Source of the DNA: Hirsutella rhossiliensis
Lineage: Eukaryota; Ascomycota; Sordariomycetes; Hypocreales; Ophiocordycipitaceae
DNA: 64,000 nucleotides
Assembly: GCF_020360975.1 (NCBI RefSeq)
Contig: NW_025408670.1
Location: 3,038,001 to 3,102,000, forward strand
Reading direction: 5' to 3'
Positions 11,400 to 23,290 of the stretch are shown piece after piece. Numbering within the stretch: position 1 is the first letter of the stretch; each line of letters starts with the position of its first letter. Below the pieces are notes generated by a model. It did no database searches and was not told the DNA's origin. It was given only the letters and a program-made list of their open reading frames with translations. The translations under genes and the position numbers were made by a program.

Positions 11400-12990
11400 T
11401 TAGCCTGTTAATTAATCTAGCCCCTCTAGCGCTTACGGCTATATAGGCGGCGGCGGCGGCGGTCGCCCTTACTTAATAGCCTCCTACTTAACGAGCCCTC
11501 TAACGCTTAACGAAGCCGGCGGCCCTAATAAAGCTAAAGGCGCGCTCCTCTTACTATATCCTCCTCTTAATCCCCTTCCCCTTATATTTCCTTAAGCTAA
11601 CGATCCTTATTATAACGTTATAAGAGAACGCGGGCTATAGCTAAGTTTATCTATCTTATCCTACCCTCGGTGCCTTTAAATACTTACGTTAAGCCGCCTC
11701 GAGCTAGCCTAACTTAAATTAAATAGCTATAATAACCTCGTTACTACTATAGCTACCTTAGCTAGCTACGATGCCTTTACTATAAGGGAGCTTAGTATAG
11801 ATAGCTTATTATTATAGGGGCGGCCGCGTATAACTATAACGATATTAGGATCGCGGATTTATAATAATAGCTCCTTAAGGTCTTAATAGTAATAATTAGT
11901 AAAGAAATTACTAGAAAAGGAGGGGGTCTTTACTAATAGCTTCTTAAGCTACTAGCGCGAGAGAATATTATACTTTTTAAGCGTTAACCTAGCTTTAAGG
12001 TATTAAAGGATTATATATATATAAGGTAGCTTAAATTAGTATTTAAATCGCTTACTATAAGGCTATAACGGCTATAGCTCTCGCGTTAATAAGGGCATCG
12101 CGGTAAGGGTAAGCCTATATTATATAGTAAGTAAGTTAACTACTTTATAAGTAATTTTAATACTAAGATCCCTAAGCTAAGTCTACTTAAGGAAATAACG
12201 CCTTTATTATATCTCTTACTAAGCGGCCTTTTATATATATATTATTTCTTTAATCTTAATTATCTATATAAAGGTATTATAAAGATATAAAAGGTTAAAG
12301 GTACCTATAATTAAATACGACTTTATATCCTTATAAGTAGTCTTAACTAAGCTATTTACCTACTACCTAAAGTTATAATACTAGCTAATAAGGTAGCTTA
12401 CTTATTACTTACGCTATAGTATATATTTATTTAAGATATAGGTTATAATATAGCCTTACTATATACTAAAGATCTTATTAAGCCTCTCTTATACCTTATA
12501 GAAATTCGCCTCTATCTTTATATAAATAACGCGCTTCTAAGTAAGGAATATACTTTTATAGCTATATTTAACTTCGCTATTTAGGTTAAGGTTTAAATTA
12601 GCCGCTATAGTAGCGCTTTACTTAGCGGCGCTTTATTTAATAGCTTCTTAAGTAAGAATAGCTTTAACCTTTAAAAGGATCTCTATATTAATAGGGTTTT
12701 TAGGGCTATTAGGATTTACTTTATCTTTTTAATATAACTAGATTCGAGCTTAAACGTTACTATTAACGTAGAATATATAAAGTTATTATTATATAAAAGG
12801 GAAAATATAAAGAAAAGCGTTTTAAGGGCTACTTCTTTATCTATAATAACTATATTAGGCTCTTATATATTAATCGCCCTATAAAGCTCTTTAAGAGACT
12901 TATAAAGCTATTAATATCCCTCTTTTTTCTTTATATTAATAAGGCTAAAAGTAAAGTTTACTAAAGACTTTTAGTTAGTAACCTTATTAA
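11400..12990 (-). pseudogene. MULE J transposase relic, C-terminal part
   Basis: Follows on the minus strand from the 57012-57870 segment. Near the break it reads VNKVTN-x-KSLVNFTFSLI and KKEGY, matching the MULE core pattern GVTN...F..AF.L...EKEEGY. After this comes NAFLYIFPFI and then YVNSNV-x-ARI (about 12720-12790), the region that normally holds TDRE.AL.NA..FP and the CxxH motif. Further on, VNSLVKTTYKDIKSYL (about 12300-12350) fits the SRVE.AH..LK block. The tail to about 11420 is basic and Ala-rich. Trp and Gln are stops, and key Cys/His codons read as Tyr. Confidence 0.7.
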
Positions 12991-12995
12991 CCTAG

Positions 12996-13563
12996 TCTAA
13001 AGGTATATAAGTAAAAGCGGAATTTTAGGAAATTAAGGAATTATATAAGACTACGTAATAAAAGGGAAGAAGGAGTATAAGGTAGGATTTTCAATAGAAT
13101 TTATTAGTAATATATTAGTATATAAAAGAGGTATTAAAGTTAATAATTCTATCTCTATCTACTAGCGGATATACTGTTTTATATAGATAATTATAGCTAA
13201 ACGGAAGAACCTTTCGGGACTAGATTTAGGCTACCGTATAGCCCTAAGACTAAGGAATTTAGTAATACCTCGAGTATATTAGGAAGTGTCTTAGTTCTAT
13301 TAATATTCGTGTTTAAAGAAGGTTGGTTGTGCTAGTATTTTTAAGAGGTCTTAGTTAGTATTCTAAGCTAGCTCTATTTCTTCGATTCCCGATTATATAA
13401 TAACCGGCAACCCGTTTAATATATAATAACATATAAAATAATAAGCGATTCTTACTCTATAATATAGGATTTTATCTATAATTAATATACTACTTATTAG
13501 CTTATATAATCGGGAGAGTATATTATAGCTGCTTTATTTATAGTAGGAATACCGTTCCTTATA
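12996..13563 (-). repeat. Element G 3' LTR
   Basis: 568 bp, partner of 56444-57011. It keeps TG sites that the other copy has lost: around 13286-13333 it reads aagtgtctt, ttcgtgttt and ggttggttgtgctag, where the right LTR has aaatatctt, tttatattt and ggttagttatactag. The two copies were therefore mutated independently by G-to-A and C-to-T changes. Confidence 0.92.
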
Positions 13564-13940
13564 GCCTCCCTTAAAGAGTAGATTTATATACTCTTTACTA
13601 ATTTATTTATAGTAGTATATATATAGGGTAAAAACCTAATTTAGGAAAACTATTCTTATACCTTAATAGGCTATATAAAAACCTATTCTTTCTTAGGAAA
13701 GAAATCCTTAGGTATATACTAATAGAAAAAAACCTATAGTAGGAAAAATCTATAGTTATAATAATTATTTATAGGATAACCTTATATAAGGTAAAACCTA
13801 TTATTACTAGGAAAATCTTAATAGATAAAAACCTAGTAAATATTTCGCTAGGAAACCTAAAAAGGAAAAACCTAGTAAGGGAAAGATATAGAAAGTATAA
13901 GAAATATTTAAAAACCCCTTTTAATTGCTTAGAAACTTAT
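13564..13940 (-). promoter_or_regulatory. Element G 3' untranslated region with iterated motifs and polypurine tract
   Basis: On the minus strand this holds repeated taggtttttcct / gattttcct / taggttttta motifs, like 5880-6250 in Copia-1. The polypurine tract ctctttaagggaggc abuts the LTR (plus coordinates 13564-13578). No coding frame is seen. Confidence 0.6.
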
Positions 13941-13969
13941 ATTAAGGATAGACCGTCTCTAAATTTATA

Positions 13970-14933
13970 AAGTAATCTAGGTCTTAATTCCTTTATAAAA
14001 ACTATTAGCTATATTATCTTTTAATTTAATATAAAAGACTTTAATTTCCCCTTCTCTTATATTAGTTTTAGTATAGTAATAGGCTAATCTTATATACTTA
14101 GACCTTTTATAAAATTCTGGATTTTCTACTAATTTAATAGTAGTAGTATTATCCGTTAAAATAGGAGGTATAGTATTAGGAATCTTAATAAATAGATCCT
14201 TAGTAATATTTTTAAAAAGTATATTTAAATAAATAGCTTCTTTATTTACCTCCCTAAAGCTAATATACTCTACTTTATAGGTAGAAAAAGCAACGGCTTT
14301 CTACTTAAAGTAAGCCTAGCTTATTATATTATTATATATATAAAAATAGTAACTAGAAAAAGATTTTCTATCTATTAAATCCGACGCTTAGCTAGAGTCG
14401 GTAAAACCCTTTATATATAAATAAGTAAAAGGGATATTATAATTATATTTAATCTTTAGGCTAGGGAATTTATTTAAATATTTCTAAATTATATTTAAAG
14501 CCTTAAAATATATCTAGTCGGGCTTAGCCGCGAATTTAATATAGGAAATTATAGAATATAAAATATCTAGCCTAGTAAATAAGGCTAAGTATAATAAAGA
14601 TCCTATTTCTTTCTAAAATTATAATATATCTTCCTTAAAAGGTAATTCCTTTACTTTTATAAGCTTAAAGCCTACTATAGCTAGTAAATTTAAAGTTCCT
14701 AAACCTTCTTTATTAAATTCCTTTAATTTATTTAAGGTATAATTTTCTTAGGATATATATAGCTCTTTATATTCTCGGTTTATTATAATATTTAGACCTA
14801 AGAAGTCTTTTATATCTCTTAAGATAGTAAAATCTAAGAATTTAGATAATTCTTTAAATAATCTTTCTTTTATTATAGATTTAAAGGGCCCTACTATTAT
14901 AAAGTAAGTAAAGGCGTATATATAGGTATTATC
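13970..14933 (-). pseudogene. Element G pol relic, part 3: RT end and RNase H
   Basis: Copia RT/RNase H read right to left. It resumes after H with a segment leading into DFTILRDIKDFLGLNII (about 14790-14840) and GSLLYLALFTRLDILYSII (about 14555-14620), matching GALLYLAIISRLDILYTII of Copia-1. RNase H follows to about 13970. It is interrupted at 14934 by H and continues at 21920. Dead by RIP. Confidence 0.82.
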
Positions 14934-15081
14934 TATAGGATAATTTTAATAAGCTATATAAAGCTCTTTTATATATAGCTAGCCTATATATATAAGTATA
15001 GGATCTAGCCCTCTATATATAACTTATATAGCTTAGGCTATAGCCTAAGCCTATAACCTATAATAGTTAAAGACTCTTATA
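14934..15081 (-). repeat. Gypsy H 3' LTR with 20-bp palindrome
   Basis: 148 bp, TATAGGATAA to GACTCTTATA. It contains the perfect palindrome GCTTAGGCTATAGCCTAAGC at 15031-15050, also present in the partner LTR at 21869-21888. A polypurine tract (minus strand cttaagggagggc) follows at about 15085-15097. Confidence 0.88.
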
Positions 15082-15097
15082 TAATGCCCTCCCTTAA

Positions 15098-15560
15098 GCG
15101 CGGCGCGGTGCTACCCTATTAACGGCTTCTATACTATTAAGCCTATACCGCTAGCTCTACCTTACCCTTTTCCTATTAATTATACTAGCCCTACTAGCCC
15201 TATTATCCCTATACTTATTAGCCCGGGTAGCTATAACCTAGCTCTATACTTATCGGCCGGCTAGCCGTTTAAATAAGGGCGTAACTTATTATATATACCC
15301 TTAGGTAGCCGGCGGCTAGCCCGGACCTACGTAAGCCCTAGGTTACCTAACCCCTCGGCCTTAAGTAGCCTCCTTTACTAAGGGGTATATAAGGCTATAT
15401 CCCCCTTTCCTCCTTCCCTTCTTATTCTTCCTTCTTTAACTATAGTAGTAGTAGTAATAAGTAAGTTCTACTTTACTTAAGGCGTTAGTTTATTCCTAGC
15501 TATTAAGCCGCTCTACTTAAGGCGTTAGTTCGTTCTTAGCTATATAAGCCGCTCTATTAA
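15098..15560. other. Gypsy H 3' spacer
   Basis: Moderately GC-rich spacer. It contains a local duplication, ctacttaaggcgttagttyrttcytagctat, at about 15466-15500 and 15511-15545 (written here in IUPAC as two neighbouring copies of about 31 bp). No supported gene. Confidence 0.45.
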
Positions 15561-15569
15561 TATATACTT

Positions 15570-16610
15570 ATAGTAATAGCTATAGTAGTAATAATAGCCT
15601 TAATAATAATAATAACTTTAACTAGTAAGTTCCTTGCCTTATAAAGTAAGAGGCCGTAATCCGGAATACTAACTTCCGCGCTAAATATATCTACCTCCTC
15701 CTCCTCCGCCTCCTCTTTCTTAGAGCGTATAGAGTTATTTATCGACGCTATACTAAATATAGCTAACGATAGCTCCGCCGCTACCGCTGCTCCCGCCCGT
15801 GCCCCTACTACCGCGCCTACCGCCGCTACTACTACCTCCGCTACGCTAGCTACCCTTACGTTGCCTTTTAGGGTAACGACGCCGTCCCCGCTACTACTTA
15901 TAATACCCGGCCCTTCGGCCCCTACCTCTATCCCCGCTACCCCCGTAAGTCTATAGTTAAGCACGCGTAATAAGCGTTTTCCGCTAACCTCCTATAGTAT
16001 AAGCGCTAAGTATAGGCCGGCGCCGCCCGCTTAGCCCCCTATATACGTTATACGTCGTAGGAGCTTAACTACTTTAACTAGGTCGGGCGCTGCCGCGGTA
16101 ATAGCTACTACTAGTACGCGCGCGCCGGCCGCGCTTACGAGGCGGCGCCTCCTATCCTACTCGCTACGGCGTTAGCTTAAAAGGCCGGCTCGTATAGGTA
16201 GGCGTAGGGGGCTACTAAGAAGCGCCTTACCGCCGCCGCTACCGTATACCGTAACCTCCGCGCCTTTAAGCGATAGGGCCTTATACCTAAGTAAGTCCTT
16301 ACTCCTCCGCTCCCTTACTTCTGCCTTTAATATACCTAGCGCTAAGGATACCGCTTCCGTTGCTTTATTAGCGGTCCCCTTAGCCGTGCCTGCCTCTACT
16401 ACCGCTACCGCCCCTACCGCCGCTACTAACGCTAGCCGCCGCCCTTCCGCCCTTAAAGCCGCCGCCGCCGCTAACTAGCTTATAGGCTTAGAGGGCCGCC
16501 TTAGCGCCTTAAAAAGCGCCGCTACCGCTAATAAGAAGGAGGAGGCTAATAAGGATAAGGATAATAATAATAATAATAAGGGTAACGATAATAATAAGAA
16601 ATAGGCCTAG
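15570..16610 (+). pseudogene. Gypsy H antisense coding relic: Ala-rich Cys-cluster protein
   Basis: Opposite strand to H pol, between pol and the 3' LTR. One frame, read through Gln stops, gives PYIRYTS (TAT codons at 16040 and 16049, probably Cys-x2-Cys before RIP), then a C-x2-C-x6-C cluster at 16106, 16115 and 16136 (TAC for TGC) in SYY-x-YARAGRAYEAAPP. An Ala-rich helical stretch follows (TAAATVYRNLRAFKR), ending in an acidic/Asn tail (ANKDKDNNNNNKGNDNN, about 16540-16600). The same order and spacing occur in Gypsy D at 23700-24690. The first half of a GAL4-type cluster has this spacing; nucleic-acid binding is inferred only. The 5' half is uncertain. Confidence 0.6.
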
Positions 16611-16649
16611 GTAGTTTAAGGGCTCCGCCTTATAATAAACGCTATTTTT

Positions 16650-19600
16650 ATCTTTACTTATATTATTATACTTATTTTACTATAACTACCCCTTTTACTT
16701 TACTTACTTTATAGTCTTAGCTTAGGCTATTATTAATAGTTTACTAGTCTATTATTCTTATTTACCGGTCTATATAGGGCCTTAAACTTATTAAGGGCTA
16801 TAGCTCCTATAAACTTATATATAGGTTCCTATATTAGGTCGAGGTACCTATACTACTTTATAAGAACCTCTTAGCGTTTTCCCTAGCCGACCTTCTTTTA
16901 ACGTATAGCCTATATCTCCTTAACCTTAAATTTATTATTCCCCTTTACCTTAATAGCGGGCGGTTAAGTATCTATTACTTCCTATTTAAGTAGTAGGCTA
17001 AAAGAGGCTTAGCGAAGGAGGTTAATATTAATCTTATTATAGACCCCCGTTAAAAGATTATCGAGCTCTACTACTTATAGGCTAATAACCCTCTATACTA
17101 TAAACTTTATATATAGCTAATCTAGCTTCTTCTTTAGCCGCGCTAACTTATAGTTATAGAAGTTAAGCTATACCTTATCTCTTATTATAAACCTATCCGC
17201 TAAGGCCCTAGTCTTATTAGCGTACTACTCTTAATCCTACGCTAAGGCGGCTATCGCGGATTAATAGTATTCTATAGTTTCCTATAGCTTTTATATAAAC
17301 GCGGAGGCGCGGCTCTCTAAGGACAAACTACTATATTACTCCGCTACTATATCTACGGCGAATAAGATCGGGGAGGGCGGCTTAAAGCTATACGTAGTAA
17401 AAAAGGGGGCTATTTTAATAAAGGCCTATAGTTTACTATTTAACGCGAGCTAGGCCGCGGAGAGCTAACGGTCTTAATCTACTTCGTTATAGGCTACTAC
17501 TACCTATAAATACGCTTACGCTTCTTAGTTAACCCTCTTAGGTCTCCCGTTAGTTTATAGGTAATAGGCTATACTAAGTAGCTATATAATCTAAAGTAGC
17601 TAGTATAGGTACTATTAAAAGCGGCTAGTTTAGTTTAATCCTTTATTACTTATAATAAAGGTCGGCTAGCTATATAAGCGGGCCTAGTACTATAGGAAGC
17701 GCTCTATATAAGCTTTTATATTTATAGATAGTATTAGCTTTAGTACTATTAACTTATTAAGCTAGTCCTTAATTACCTATATATAGTAGTTACTACCTTT
17801 TATAAGTAAAAGGTCTATTATAAAGTCTATCTATATATATATATAAAACCGGTTAGGTACTAAAAGCTACTTAAGTAGCCCCTTAAGCTACGCCCTTTAA
17901 ATCTTAGTATAGCTATAAATATCGTAGTTATAAAGGAAATAGCGAACGTAGTACTATAGGAAGGGCTAGTAAAAATCCCTTATAAGGCCTACTACTATAC
18001 CTTACTAGCCTAGGTAGCCTATAATACTAAAGTTATAAATAAGCTAAACTAGCTTCCTTTAAAGCTTATTTTATTTATCTAGCTTTAATAGTCTATCCTT
18101 CTCCTTAGCTTCTATAATATATAGCGCGCTTAGTACCTATAGTCTCCCCTACTAACGTAGATACCTTTATAGGTTAGTATAATAGTTAGCTACTTATACC
18201 TTTAGCTTTAGCTTTAGATTAAGGCGTTAAGCGCCGGACTTAATAGCGCGGCGTACGCTCTTATAGGTATAGTTTAGAGATAATATCCTATCTTATAAGC
18301 GTTAAAGAACCTTATCTTAAAATACCTACGCCGTACTTACCTTTAGGCTAGTCTATCCCTTCTTACTAGGCTAAGGTAAAGGTATAAGGGAAAGCTTATC
18401 TATTAGTACTACGCCTCCTTTTACTAAGGAAGCTCTTATATAAGTCTATAGCGCCTCTTATAAGATAAGCTATAGATCCTAGGCCTTAATATTTACTCCC
18501 GTTAGCTAGTCTTAATCCTTTTAAGAAAGCGCGTCTAGGACTATAGAGTCCTACCCTAGCTAGTACTTAATTAAGAAGTTAAAGTATAAGAGATACTCCG
18601 CTTAGCGGGCTTACCGCTCTAAGAGGTACTAGCGGGTTATAAAGTACTTAAGGTTCTTATAGTCTATAAGAACCTTAAAGCTCTTATAGCTCTAGAGCTC
18701 CGCTTACTATTATTTAAGGTAGCTAATAATTACTAATATCTCTTTATTATAAATAGCGTAATTCCGCTCCGCTAGGGTTAGCTTATAAGAGTAGAACGCT
18801 ATCGGTTACTTCTACCCGTTTACCTCCTAAGAGAGCGTTCCTTTAAGTGCCTAGCTACTATAGTCCGCTTTAATTAATATAGACCGGTTAAAGTCTTACT
18901 AAAGTAGTACTAGGGCTTATAAGAATAGGTCCTTAAGCGTATAGAACGCTCCTTTTTACGCGGGCCCTTAATAAAAGGCGGTCTACTTCCTAGTAATCTC
19001 GTTTAAAGGTATTATAATATAAGAGAAGCCCTTAATAAATATCTTATAGTAGTTCGCGAACCTAAGGAAGCTCTATACGCCTATCTATATAATTAGGGCC
19101 GCTTAGTCTTAAATCGCTTAGATCTTTATAGGATCCGCCTATATACTTATACCTATATAAATAATAAAGCTAAGGTACTTAACTATCTTAACCCTAAATT
19201 TATACTTATCTAAGTTAAGGTAGAGCCTATAAAGTTAACGGCGCTTTAAGACCTTCTATACTTTCCTTATATAGTCCTTATAAGAGCCGCTTATATAGAT
19301 AAGGATATTATCTATATATATAAAGGCGAACTTATTAAAGAAGTCTTAAAGTATATTATTAATATAATACTAAAAGGTAGCGGGCGCTCCTAAGAGGCTA
19401 AAGGGCGTTATAAGCTACTTAAATAAGCTATAGCGTATATAAAACGCTATCTTTTACTCGTTACCCTCTAAGATCTATACCTTATAAAACGCGTATTTTA
19501 TATCTAGCTTTATAAACTACTTTACCTTTAAGAGGTTATAAAGTATATCTAAGATTAAAGGTAAGGGGTAGCGGTCTAGCCTTATAATTATATTTAGAGC

Positions 19601-20450
19601 CCTATAGTTATAATAAAACTATATCCCGCCCCTTAGTTTATATATAAATAAGACTAGCGCTCTTACTTTAAAGCTACTTACTTAAATAAAACCTTTATCT
19701 AAGAGGTCCCTTAGCGTCTTCTTTAGTATTAATAGCTCTATATATAATATACTATATAATAGTCTAAATAGTATAAGTAGTTCCTACCCCTTTTTATTAG
19801 TATAAAGTATAATCCTATAGTCTACCCCTAGCTTATATAGGTTAAGCTTATCCGCTTCCTAGGACTTAAATAGTAGTAAGAGGTCGTAAAAGCGCTTTAG
19901 TATCTACTACTATAGCTTAAAGGGCGACTTTAGCTACTTTATTTAAAAGGCCTTATTAATATCCGCTAAGCTAACGATATAGACCGCTATATTAGCCGCT
20001 ACCCGGCCTTCCTTTTACTCTACCTATTATATAGTTCTTATAAAGATAGAGGTAAGGACTTCTTAGGCCGAGTATAAAGCTTATACGCTTAGTCTAATAC
20101 TTATAGAACCGTTATTATAGCGGACCTACCGTTATATAGGCCTAAACTATAGCTTCTTTTAATATAAAATTAAGTATAACTTTATATATAATAACTAGGG
20201 TTTCCTAAGGATTAAGGGAAACTTTAGTTAAGGGATTATATAAGCTATAATAAGCTTATAGTAACTATCGACCTCTATAGCTAGCTATATAATACCCTTA
20301 ATTACTATACCTTTTATCGCGCTTAAGGCGCCCTTTACTCGCCTTAGGGCGATCTTCTTTACTAGTACCTATATCTCTTATATAAGCGCCTCGTTAACTA
20401 TAGTATAGTACTAGTAGCTCTTATTTATAAAAGCGGCGATAGGTAAGGAG
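16650..20450 (-). pseudogene. Gypsy H pol relic: protease, RT, RNase H, integrase
   Basis: Read right to left: a protease-like segment (INKSYQYYTIV, about 20400-20430; DSG-like site altered); RT with LDRYPLPLI, LLKVKQFIKLDIKYAFYKV, IAFYIRYSLFK and the catalytic YIDN at 19307-19318; RNase H (about 18550-18900); integrase with its zinc-binding and core parts (about 17200-18500); and a basic C-terminal tail. The RT stretch has few internal stops, so it is the best-kept gypsy RT in the window. Catalytic YIDD has become YIDN. Confidence 0.85.
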
Positions 20451-20599
20451 TTATTAATTATAACCTATATTAAAGTAAGCTCCTCTTTTATATAAGCGGA
20501 TAATTCCTTCTTCTCCTTTACTAGTACTAGTAATTAAGGCTCTAGAGCCTATCTTTATTCTAGAGCTACTCTTTTTCTTCTAAGCCTAAGGGCGCGGAG

Positions 20600-21700
20600 T
20601 CCTTTTTATTATCTAAGGTAAGGAGCGGTTCTATCTTTACCGCTTAAACTATTATAGGCTATTTAGCTAAAAGGAAGAGGCATTTTAATATAAAGTATAT
20701 AAACATACTATAACGTAGGTAATAGCTATTAGCTTTCCTTTTCTTAATTTCCTTATTCGTTACTTACTTTACCCGCTACTTAAAGTATAAGGTAGTATAA
20801 GAAGTATTTAATAACGACTTCCTACCCTATTTAGCTCGGTCTATATAAGTAGCCGATATTAAGGTATCCTTATTAATATTAGTAGTTAGCTATTCCTTTT
20901 ATATAAGGGCAGTAATCCTATTACTACTATATAGTATACGCTTATAAAGCTTTTAAAAATATAGCGTCTATTTATAGCCTTATACTACCTTTATTAACCG
21001 GCTTATATACTCGCTATAGGTAGTAGGTATAATTATAAGGATAGGTAGCTCTTATAGAGCTAGTATAATTAAGTTTTGTAGCTATATAAGCTTTACGCTA
21101 TCTTCTTATACTATAGTTCCCGCTACTTATAAGAGCGTCTCTTTAAAGTTAAGGAGGAATTCGCTAAATGTTTACCCGTCCCTTTACCTAAGGGTCTATA
21201 GCCTATCCTACGCTTTCTCCCGCTCTTATATATTACCGAACGTATATATAAGGTATTAAAAGAAGTCCTATAGGTTGCGTTTACCCTTAGGGCCGCTCTT
21301 ATCTTAGAATCTAAAGATCCGCTATATCTAAGGCTCCGGTAGTATATAAAAGAGCGAATACTATACTATATCGCGATAGCTATTTAGGCCCTATTTCTTA
21401 TCTATTATAAACTTTATCTATAGCTAGCTAAAGAAGAAGTAAAAGGACTTTAGGCTTATTATCCTAAGTCGGCTAAGGAAGTAGCTTTTATATTAGTAGT
21501 ACCGCTACTATAACTAGTATTACGGTAGTTATAAGGGTTAACGCTAGTCTTATAGACGACTCCCTTAGTATAGTAAGAACCTTATTTTTCTCGCTAGTCG
21601 TCGCGCTTTTAATCGCTTTTAAGATAGCTATAATACTTCTTATCCGCTTAAAGGGTAGCGGGGTACTCCCTTAAAAAAGCGGCACCCTTTTTAAGGAGAT
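20600..21700 (-). pseudogene. Gypsy H gag relic
   Basis: The capsid region of H next to its 5' LTR, read right to left. It is comparable in place and composition to the D gag (52800-53990) and E gag (61100-62050), where a Retrotrans_gag core is recognisable. A degraded zinc-knuckle-like segment lies near 20690-20730 with Tyr in place of Cys/His. Limits are approximate. Confidence 0.65.
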
Positions 21701-21771
21701 ATCTATTAGATCTATTAGTTAATAGCTTATACTATTATAGAGTAGGTAAAGGTATATATATAGTTACTATT

Positions 21772-21919
21772 TATAGGATAATATTAATAAGCTATATAAA
21801 GCTTTTCTATATATAGCTAGCCTATATATATAAGTATAAGATCTAGCCCTTTATATATAACTTATATAGCTTAGGCTATAGCCTAAGCCTATAATATATA
21901 ATAGTTAAAGACTCTTATA
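21772..21919 (-). repeat. Gypsy H 5' LTR
   Basis: 148 bp, partner of 14934-15081, including the same 20-bp palindrome (21869-21888). It ends GACTCTTATA, followed by element G sequence cttattataag. Confidence 0.88.
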
Positions 21920-23290
21920 CTTATTATAAGAAAGTTATTAATATAAATTACTAAGGCTATACTATAGTCCTTATTTATAAATACTCCTTTATTTATTAAA
22001 AGAGGAAGAAATCTAAGTTTATTTAGTATAATTTTTTAATAATTATACTAAAGCTTAGGACTTTATTCTAAGCTATATAATACTTTCTTTAGCTTTACTT
22101 TAATTTAACCGGTTTTATATAGGTCTAGGAATTTAGTTAATTTAATTCTTTTAGCTCTATAAGCTAATCTATATTTTAAATAATATTCTTTAAGAGTAAT
22201 TCTTTATAGCTTATAAGAAGATCGATATATACTTTACTATCTATATTAATATATATAAAGGCATTTATTATATCTATTTATAAAGCTTTAAATTTATAGA
22301 TAATAGCTAAAATAAGTAGAATTCTAATAGATTTAGGTCTAGCTATAGTTAAGAAGGTATCTAGGAAATCTAAGCTATAGATCTACTTAAATCCCTATAT
22401 TATAAAATAGGCTTTATATTTTATTATATTATTTTAACTATCCTTCTTAATAGTATAGACCTAGTAGCCTCTTATAGCCTTCTTATCCTTAAGGATATAG
22501 GAAAATTCCTAAGTTTTATATTTAATTAGCTAGATAATTTCCTTAATTATAGCTTCTTTTTAAAATACTCTTTTAAGGCTATTTATTACTTTTTTATAGG
22601 TCTTTAGAATTTTTAGATCTTAATTTTCTATACTAGCTAGAATTAACTCTATAAAATTATAGTTTAGAAATAAATTAACGTTAAGGTATTTAATATAGTT
22701 AGAATCGAACTATTTTAGCTTCTTAGGTAATTCTATTATTATTTTACTAGTAGTAGGAATAAGATTATTATTTAAAGACTCTTTTTTTATAAAAGGTAAG
22801 GGACTTTTATCTCTAGGTTCTTTAATAGCTTCCTCTATAAGGATATAGCTTTCTAGCTTATCTTTATTTAAAATAAAAATAAAAATAAAGGTATTATTAC
22901 TATTAGAAATTTCTAGATTTTTTATAAATTTATTTTCTAGTATAGTAATATCTATAAAGATAGTAATCTTTCTCTTAGTAAAATCCTAGATTTTATATAT
23001 ATTTTCTAAATAGCTTACTATTATTCCTTTAAAAGCTCTATTATCTAGCTTATCTTTAAGGTCTTTATTCTTATAATATATAAGGCTTTTAAAGGTCTTA
23101 ATTTTATTTAAGGTCTTAAAGGGTAGTATTATATTATCCTTCTTTTTTATAAGACTTTTAAATCCTATTATAGAATATAGTAATCTATTATATAAATAAG
23201 TAGCTATTAAAATAGCTTCTCTTTATAGATATTTAAGAAGCTTAGTAGTAAATAAAAGAGCTTATACTTTTTCTAATATAGTATAATTAT
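21920..23290 (-). pseudogene. Element G pol relic, part 2: integrase end and RT
   Basis: Copia pol between the H and D insertions, read right to left. The integrase end (ALLFTTKLLKYL and ATYLYNRLLYSI, about 23170-23270) continues from 54217. The RT palm follows and ends in YINN at 21934-21945 (YVDD or YIDD before RIP), right beside the H insertion. Gln/Trp codons are stops throughout. Confidence 0.82.

Larger units (their letters stand above)
14934..21919 (-). mobile_element. Gypsy H, complete but RIP-inactivated
   Basis: 6986 bp with 148-bp LTRs (14934-15081 and 21772-21919), pol on the minus strand, inserted in the RT of G just after its YINN box. Order from the right: gag, protease, RT, RNase H, integrase, then an antisense coding relic and the 3' LTR. 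The flanks ttatc and cttat do not form a clean duplication. It is a relative of D and E, with a shared RT style and antisense protein but different LTRs. Confidence 0.88.

Noticed and set aside
11420..12700. A plus-strand gene in the MULE region, readable with few stops
   Set aside because: The opposite strand carries specific MULE motifs (TYKTNRF, YVNSNV, NAFLYIFPFI) in order; stop density alone is not informative when TGA is absent.
14929..14933. Target duplication for Gypsy H (ttatc against cttat at 21920-21924)
   Set aside because: The two 5-mers do not match even allowing for RIP changes at any shift tried; left as unresolved.
15557..15964. 135-codon open frame on the minus strand rich in Ala, Val and Glu
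   Set aside because: Low-complexity shadow opposite the Gypsy H antisense region; long only because TAA/TAG rarely arise from GCC/CGC repeats. No domain.
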